Assembly: GCA_947175715.1 (NCBI GenBank)
Contig: CAMWOD010000023.1
Coordinates: 1 to 9,113, forward strand
Direction of reading: 5' to 3'
DNA from: an uncultured Porphyromonadaceae bacterium
GTDB lineage: Bacteria; Bacteroidota; Bacteroidia; Bacteroidales; Muribaculaceae
DNA length: 9,113 bases
The notes beneath the pieces were generated by a model. That model had not been told where the DNA came from, ran no database searches, and worked only from the letters and a program-made list of their open reading frames with translations. Below are positions 6,113 through 9,113 of this stretch, in pieces; position 1 is the first letter of the stretch, and the number at the start of each line of letters is the position of its first letter. Made by a program: the position numbers and the translations under genes.

Positions 6113-7546
6113 TCAAGATATCGACTTTTTTTCAGTGAGATGGTGCATCCAGTAGTCGGTGCGGAGTCGCAACAGGAATATGGCGCCGCGGAAACATAAT
6201 TCGACCGCCATCGCTATCCACACCCCTCGCAATCCCATCGTGGGTGCGAGCCAGGCGGCCAACGTGAGACGCACCGCCCATATCGACCCAAGATTCATAC
6301 AGCTGGGTATCAATGTGTCGCCTGCGCCGATAAATACGCCATAAGCCACGATCGACGCAGCAAACATAGGCTCGGCCCACGCCTCGATGCGAAGCACCTC
6401 CACTCCAGCCTGACATATCTCGGGCACAGGTGAGATAATACCCATCATCAGCGGCGCGCAAACCCACATCACCACACCCATGAAGCTCATTACCAGCACA
6501 CCCGACCACACTGTGATAGCAGCAAACCGGCGCGCGAGTTCATGCCGGGCCGCTCCGAGGCTCTGACCCACAAGCGTGGTAGCTGCCTCGCTGATTCCGT
6601 AGCCAGGCATATAGCACAGGCTCTCGGCTGTCACAGCAAAAGCGTTGGCGGCAATTGCCACCCGCCCCAATGGCGCTACAATGGCGGTGATGAGCACTTG
6701 CGCTCCGCACATCAGCAGATGCTCCGCTCCAAGCGGCAAGCCTATTTTAAGTGCTCGCACCAGGCAACGGCGCGAAGTGATAAAGGTGCCACGGAAACCA
6801 CGCATATTAAGGGTTGAATTTCGTTTCCACAGATACCATGCCACCACCAATCCGGTAACGGCCTCGGCCAAAGCTGTACCCAATGCGGCTCCGGCCACCC
6901 CCATTCCCGCTCCGGGGAGGGTGAGTGTAGTAACTCCCACTGGAATCTCGTGGGAAGGGAAAATGAGGAAGAAATTGAATATCACATCGAGCACACACAT
7001 CCCCACATTGGCCACACCAGGGAAGAACGTGTTGCCCGAACAGCGCAATATCGCACCTGCAAGATAGTTTACCTGAAAAAACGGTAGCGCCGCCGTAAAA
7101 ATCATAAAATAGAGCGACGCCCCCGGCCCCACATCTTCGTCACCTCCAAGCCAGTAAGGCAAATAGGGGCCAATTATCAGCCCCACCACACACAGCAACA
7201 CGCTGAATAGCAACGATGGTATTATCGACTGCTTTACCACCTCCTGTGCTCCGCGATAGTCGTTGGCACCGATACGATTGGCCACCTGCACCGAAAAACC
7301 CATGGCGGCTGCTGAGCACAAACCCCAGAATAGCCATGTCGATGTCGACACCAGCCCGATCGAGGCCGACGCCGTGGCGCCAAGCGAGCCCACCATAGCC
7401 GCATCGATATACTGCATGATTATAGTAGATAGCTGTGCTACGATAGCGGGGAAACTCAGCACGGCAGTAAGACGCAACTGCTGGCCCAGGGTCATGGACT
7501 GGCCATTGCGTATCATTGCCAAGAGCTTATCGCGAGATGCTGCCAT
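6113..7546 (-). CDS. MATE-family multidrug/metabolite efflux transporter
   Basis: This is a polytopic inner-membrane antiporter of the multidrug and toxic compound extrusion family, which uses H+ or Na+ gradients to export small organic molecules. The 477 residues match the usual length for two six-helix MatE halves. The first half opens with FPAIVAQLSTIIMQYIDAAMVGSLG (about 32-56, Asp48 in helix 1), then SVQVANRIGAND (about 85-96) and AGAILRCSGNT (about 163-173). The second half has IGLPLGAEHLLM (about 268-279) and AATTLVGQSLGAARH (about 321-335), the family's symmetric counterpart, then FIGAGDT (about 405-411). A charged loop (KRNSTLNMRGFRGTF, about 241-255) joins the halves. The start ATG at 7546 lies 14 nt after the C-S lyase stop codon, and no Shine-Dalgarno sequence is obvious. 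Co-transcription with the two amino-acid enzymes suggests, but does not show, a link to amino-acid or sulfur metabolites. Substrate and coupling ion cannot be read from the sequence. Confidence 0.93.
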   Translation of the reverse strand: MAASRDKLLAMIRNGQSMTLGQQLRLTAVLSFPAIVAQLSTIIMQYIDAAMVGSLGATASASIGLVSTSTWLFWGLCSAAAMGFSVQVANRIGANDYRGAQEVVKQSIIPSLLFSVLLCVVGLIIGPYLPYWLGGDEDVGPGASLYFMIFTAALPFFQVNYLAGAILRCSGNTFFPGVANVGMCVLDVIFNFFLIFPSHEIPVGVTTLTLPGAGMGVAGAALGTALAEAVTGLVVAWYLWKRNSTLNMRGFRGTFITSRRCLVRALKIGLPLGAEHLLMCGAQVLITAIVAPLGRVAIAANAFAVTAESLCYMPGYGISEAATTLVGQSLGAARHELARRFAAITVWSGVLVMSFMGVVMWVCAPLMMGIISPVPEICQAGVEVLRIEAWAEPMFAASIVAYGVFIGAGDTLIPSCMNLGSIWAVRLTLAAWLAPTMGLRGVWIAMAVELCFRGAIFLLRLRTDYWMHHLTEKKSIS

Positions 7547-7560
7547 TGGTTTTGCGGCTA

Positions 7561-8727
7561 TTAGTGCTGTAGCGAAGATAGTATAGGCAACATACGCTCA
7601 AATGCATCCTCAAGGCGCGAGCGCTGGGTAGCCAGGTTGATACGTACAAAATTGTCACCGCCAGGGCCGTAAATACTACCGGGCGACAGCATCACCCGGG
7701 CTTCGCGCACCAGTGTGTCGCATAGCTGGTCGGAATTAAGCCCCGTAGCGGCTATGTTGACCCACAGCAGATAGGTGGCTTCAATCGGTGTGAGCTTCAA
7801 CTGTGGAAGGTGTGTTTCGAACGCCTCCTTGATCCACTGATAGTTACTCCACAGATATTTCTTAAGCCCCTCGAGCCATTCCCCTCCCTGTGTATATGCT
7901 GCGATAAGACCGACGATACCGAACGGATTTACGTCGCATACCTCATTGTCGTTGATAGCCCGGTCGATTTTAGCACGCTTCACAGGGTCAGGTGTCACAA
8001 TGTTGGCTATCTGCAATCCGGCGGTATTGAATGCCTTGCTGGGAGAGTTGCAGCACACCGAATGCCACGCCAATTCATCGCTCAGCGAGGCATAAGGGGT
8101 ATATGCGTAGCCATCGAATGTGAGTTCGCAATGAATCTCGTCGGAAACCACCGTCACATTATTTTTATTGCAAATCTCCCCGATACGCCGTAACTCCTCA
8201 CGTGTCCACACGCGAGCCGCGGGGTTGTGAGGATTGCACAATATCATTAAGGTGGTTTCGGGGTCGGAAGCCAGTCGCTCAAGATCGTCAAAATCGATTG
8301 AGTATGTGCCATCGGCATGATATACCAGTGGGTTTGCAGCGAGTTGGCATCCATTATTTCGTATCGATGAAAAAAAGCAGTTGTAAGCAGGAGTCTGCAC
8401 TATCACTTTGTCGCCAGGTCGGGTGAGACCTTTTATAATAGCCGACAGGGCCGGCACTACACCCGATGTATATAAAATATGTGAAGCGTCAATTGTCCAC
8501 CCGTGACGATTGGCAAACCAATCGACCACCGCCTGATAATACTCCTTTGGCACCTTGGTATATCCAAAGATACCCTGGTCAACACGTCGACGCAAGGCAT
8601 CAATCACCGCCGGAGCAGTGGGAAAATCCATATCCGCCACCCACAGAGGGAGCACATCAGCATCATCGGGCGTATCCCACTTATACGACGCCGTGCCTCG
8701 GCGTTGTGTCAGCTTGTCAAAATCCAT
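7561..8727 (-). CDS. MalY/PatB-family PLP-dependent C-S lyase (cystathionine beta-lyase-like aminotransferase)
   Basis: This fold-type I PLP enzyme most resembles MalY/PatB, which cleave cystathionine or cysteine conjugates to a thiol, pyruvate and ammonia; some relatives are aminotransferases. The 388 residues fit the family (about 390). Visible motifs are DKLTQRRGTASYKWD at the N-terminus, LPLWVADMDFPTAP (about 26-39), TPAYNCF with Tyr115, CNPHNPAAR (about 164-172; Asn168 should contact the cofactor), VVSDEIH with Asp196, SPSKAFNTAGL with Schiff-base Lys231, and NFVRINLA with carboxylate-binding Arg362. The usual Gly after HNP-x is Ala here, which is unusual. I chose the ATG at 8727: the longer frame begins at a TTG at 8751 that overlaps the -7 promoter box. 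It is the first gene of the probable operon with a MATE transporter and asd, fitting methionine biosynthesis (MetC-like role) or sulfur-compound catabolism. Exact substrate unresolved. Confidence 0.9.
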   Translation of the reverse strand: MDFDKLTQRRGTASYKWDTPDDADVLPLWVADMDFPTAPAVIDALRRRVDQGIFGYTKVPKEYYQAVVDWFANRHGWTIDASHILYTSGVVPALSAIIKGLTRPGDKVIVQTPAYNCFFSSIRNNGCQLAANPLVYHADGTYSIDFDDLERLASDPETTLMILCNPHNPAARVWTREELRRIGEICNKNNVTVVSDEIHCELTFDGYAYTPYASLSDELAWHSVCCNSPSKAFNTAGLQIANIVTPDPVKRAKIDRAINDNEVCDVNPFGIVGLIAAYTQGGEWLEGLKKYLWSNYQWIKEAFETHLPQLKLTPIEATYLLWVNIAATGLNSDQLCDTLVREARVMLSPGSIYGPGGDNFVRINLATQRSRLEDAFERMLPILSSLQH

Positions 8728-8748
8728 AATATGAGTAAATTTTGAGTG

Positions 8749-8778
8749 CAAAATTAATGAATCTACGCCACACTACAA
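8749..8778 (-). promoter_or_regulatory. Promoter of the C-S lyase/MATE/asd operon
   Basis: On the minus strand TTG (8778-8776) lies 19 bp upstream of TAATTTTG (8756-8749), an exact TAnnTTTG box. Initiation should fall near 8741-8745, leaving a leader of only about 15-20 nt before the ATG at 8727. Such a short leader leaves no room for a riboswitch or attenuator, so any regulation is probably at initiation. Confidence 0.7.
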
Positions 8779-8782
8779 CGCT

Positions 8783-8809
8783 TTGCATCATTTAACACTT
8801 TTTATGCAA
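8783..8809. promoter_or_regulatory. Possible operator dyad in the divergent intergenic region
   Basis: TTGCAT (8783-8788) and ATGCAA (8804-8809) form a perfect 6-bp dyad separated by 15 bp, so the half-sites lie 21 bp centre to centre, about two helical turns. It sits immediately upstream of the -33 element of the operon promoter, where an activator or repressor could bind. A 6-bp dyad in A/T-rich DNA can arise by chance. Confidence 0.25.
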
Positions 8810-8878
8810 TACGAAAATGAATGTTAACCGTTGCTCATTTAAACGCATCCCGCTGCCGTAAAAACGGATTAATCTGTC

Positions 8879-8886
8879 TACCTTTG
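8879..8886 (+). promoter_or_regulatory. -7 promoter element of the acyl-CoA synthetase gene
   Basis: TACCTTTG matches TAnnTTTG exactly and lies 29 bp before the ATG at 8916, giving a leader of roughly 20-25 nt. I see no TTTG or TTG about 19-21 bp upstream, so the -33 element is weak or absent. A small dyad (CCGT 8856-8859, ACGG 8864-8867) occupies that place instead. Confidence 0.55.
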
Positions 8887-8915
8887 CCCCGAATTTGACT
8901 AAAAAATGAGCAAAA

Positions 8916-9113
8916 ATGACTAAAAGCCCGTTCCCCAATACGCTGACCCATCTGGTGAAGAAGCAGACTCTCAAATACGGCTCGCGTGAAGCCTTCAGCT
9001 TCCGTGAAGAAGGACCTACGGCCAACACCGTGACAACCTGGCAGGAATTTGACACTCATGTTGATAATGGAGCCTCGGCACTGGAGATTCTTGGCATAGC
9101 CACCGGGGAACAC
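8916..9113 (+). CDS. AMP-forming long-chain acyl-CoA synthetase-like protein, N-terminal fragment
   Basis: Only the first 66 residues are in the window; the frame is open at the last base, so the gene continues. The pattern THLVKKQTLKYGSREAFSFRE, then TTWQEFDTHVDNGASALEILGIATGEH, matches the start of the AMP-dependent synthetase/ligase family. In long-chain acyl-CoA synthetases this segment precedes the AMP-binding P-loop, which lies outside. Such enzymes activate fatty acids with ATP to acyl-adenylate and then acyl-CoA at the membrane. The ATG at 8916 is the first in frame after a stop at 8907-8909. A 5-codon ORF from ATG 8906 overlaps this start in another frame. It is transcribed divergently from the C-S lyase operon. 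Family assignment is good; substrate class is inferred from the N-terminal pattern alone. Confidence 0.8.
   Translation, partial: MTKSPFPNTLTHLVKKQTLKYGSREAFSFREEGPTANTVTTWQEFDTHVDNGASALEILGIATGEH

Noticed and set aside
6068..6130. Possible internal promoter before asd (ATAATTTG-like box near 6104-6111)
   Set aside because: The box misses the TA position of TAnnTTTG by one base and no TTG lies 19-21 bp upstream.
6645..7067. 140-codon plus-strand open frame opposite the MATE gene
   Set aside because: It lies entirely within a clear transporter gene on the other strand and encodes a low-complexity, Arg/Pro/Thr-rich sequence without promoter or start context.
8728..8751. Upstream TTG start for the C-S lyase at 8751
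   Set aside because: The TTG lies within the -7 promoter box (8749-8756), so it would be upstream of the transcript start; ATG 8727 fits family N-termini.
8835..9113. Minus-strand open frames across the divergent region and the acyl-CoA synthetase start
   Set aside because: They run antisense to the recognisable synthetase N-terminus and across two promoters; the translations show no domain.

Overview
The window looks like chromosomal DNA from a gut-type Bacteroidales bacterium. The evidence is promoters of the Bacteroidota form (TTG or TTTG, 19-20 bp, then TAnnTTTG), starts without clear Shine-Dalgarno sequences, a Rho of the family's usual type, and a large secreted beta-rich protein ending in a YYNLQGIRV-type tail. 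A Muribaculaceae- or Bacteroides-like host is my inference; nothing here fixes the genus. I see no mobile element, phage gene, CRISPR array, tRNA or rRNA.

Layout, left to right. Bases 1-1017 (+) hold the 3' two-thirds or so of rho, with an intrinsic terminator hairpin just after it. Bases 1018-1384 have no conventional gene but are structured: the rho terminator, a promoter whose spacer overlaps that terminator, a possible short RNA with two hairpins (and an 18-codon ORF), a 9-bp-periodic TTAA repeat, and a terminator for the convergent gene. Bases 1385-4873 (-) encode a 1162-residue secreted multidomain protein with its own well-formed promoter. It has a signal peptide, a chitobiase/hexosaminidase-C-like beta domain, an OB-like region, an unassigned central region, three tandem SusE/F-like beta modules and a C-terminal sorting-like tail.

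Bases 5063-8727 (-) form a probable three-gene operon. It is read in the order MalY/PatB-family PLP C-S lyase (7561-8727), MATE transporter (6113-7546) and aspartate-semialdehyde dehydrogenase (5063-6067). It starts from a promoter at 8749-8778 and ends at a hairpin terminator at 5017-5048. The two enzymes could both serve the aspartate/homoserine/methionine branch; the transporter's substrate is unknown. Divergent from this operon, a partial AMP-forming acyl-CoA synthetase-like gene begins at 8916 (+) and runs off the window.

Three start sites were moved inward from the longest open frame because the upstream starts are TTG codons or lie in promoter DNA. The most interesting items are the secreted protein's architecture, the promoter/hairpin unit downstream of rho, and an unusual Gly-to-Ala change in the cofactor loop of the C-S lyase. 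I did not find convincing evidence for an entirely new multi-gene system.
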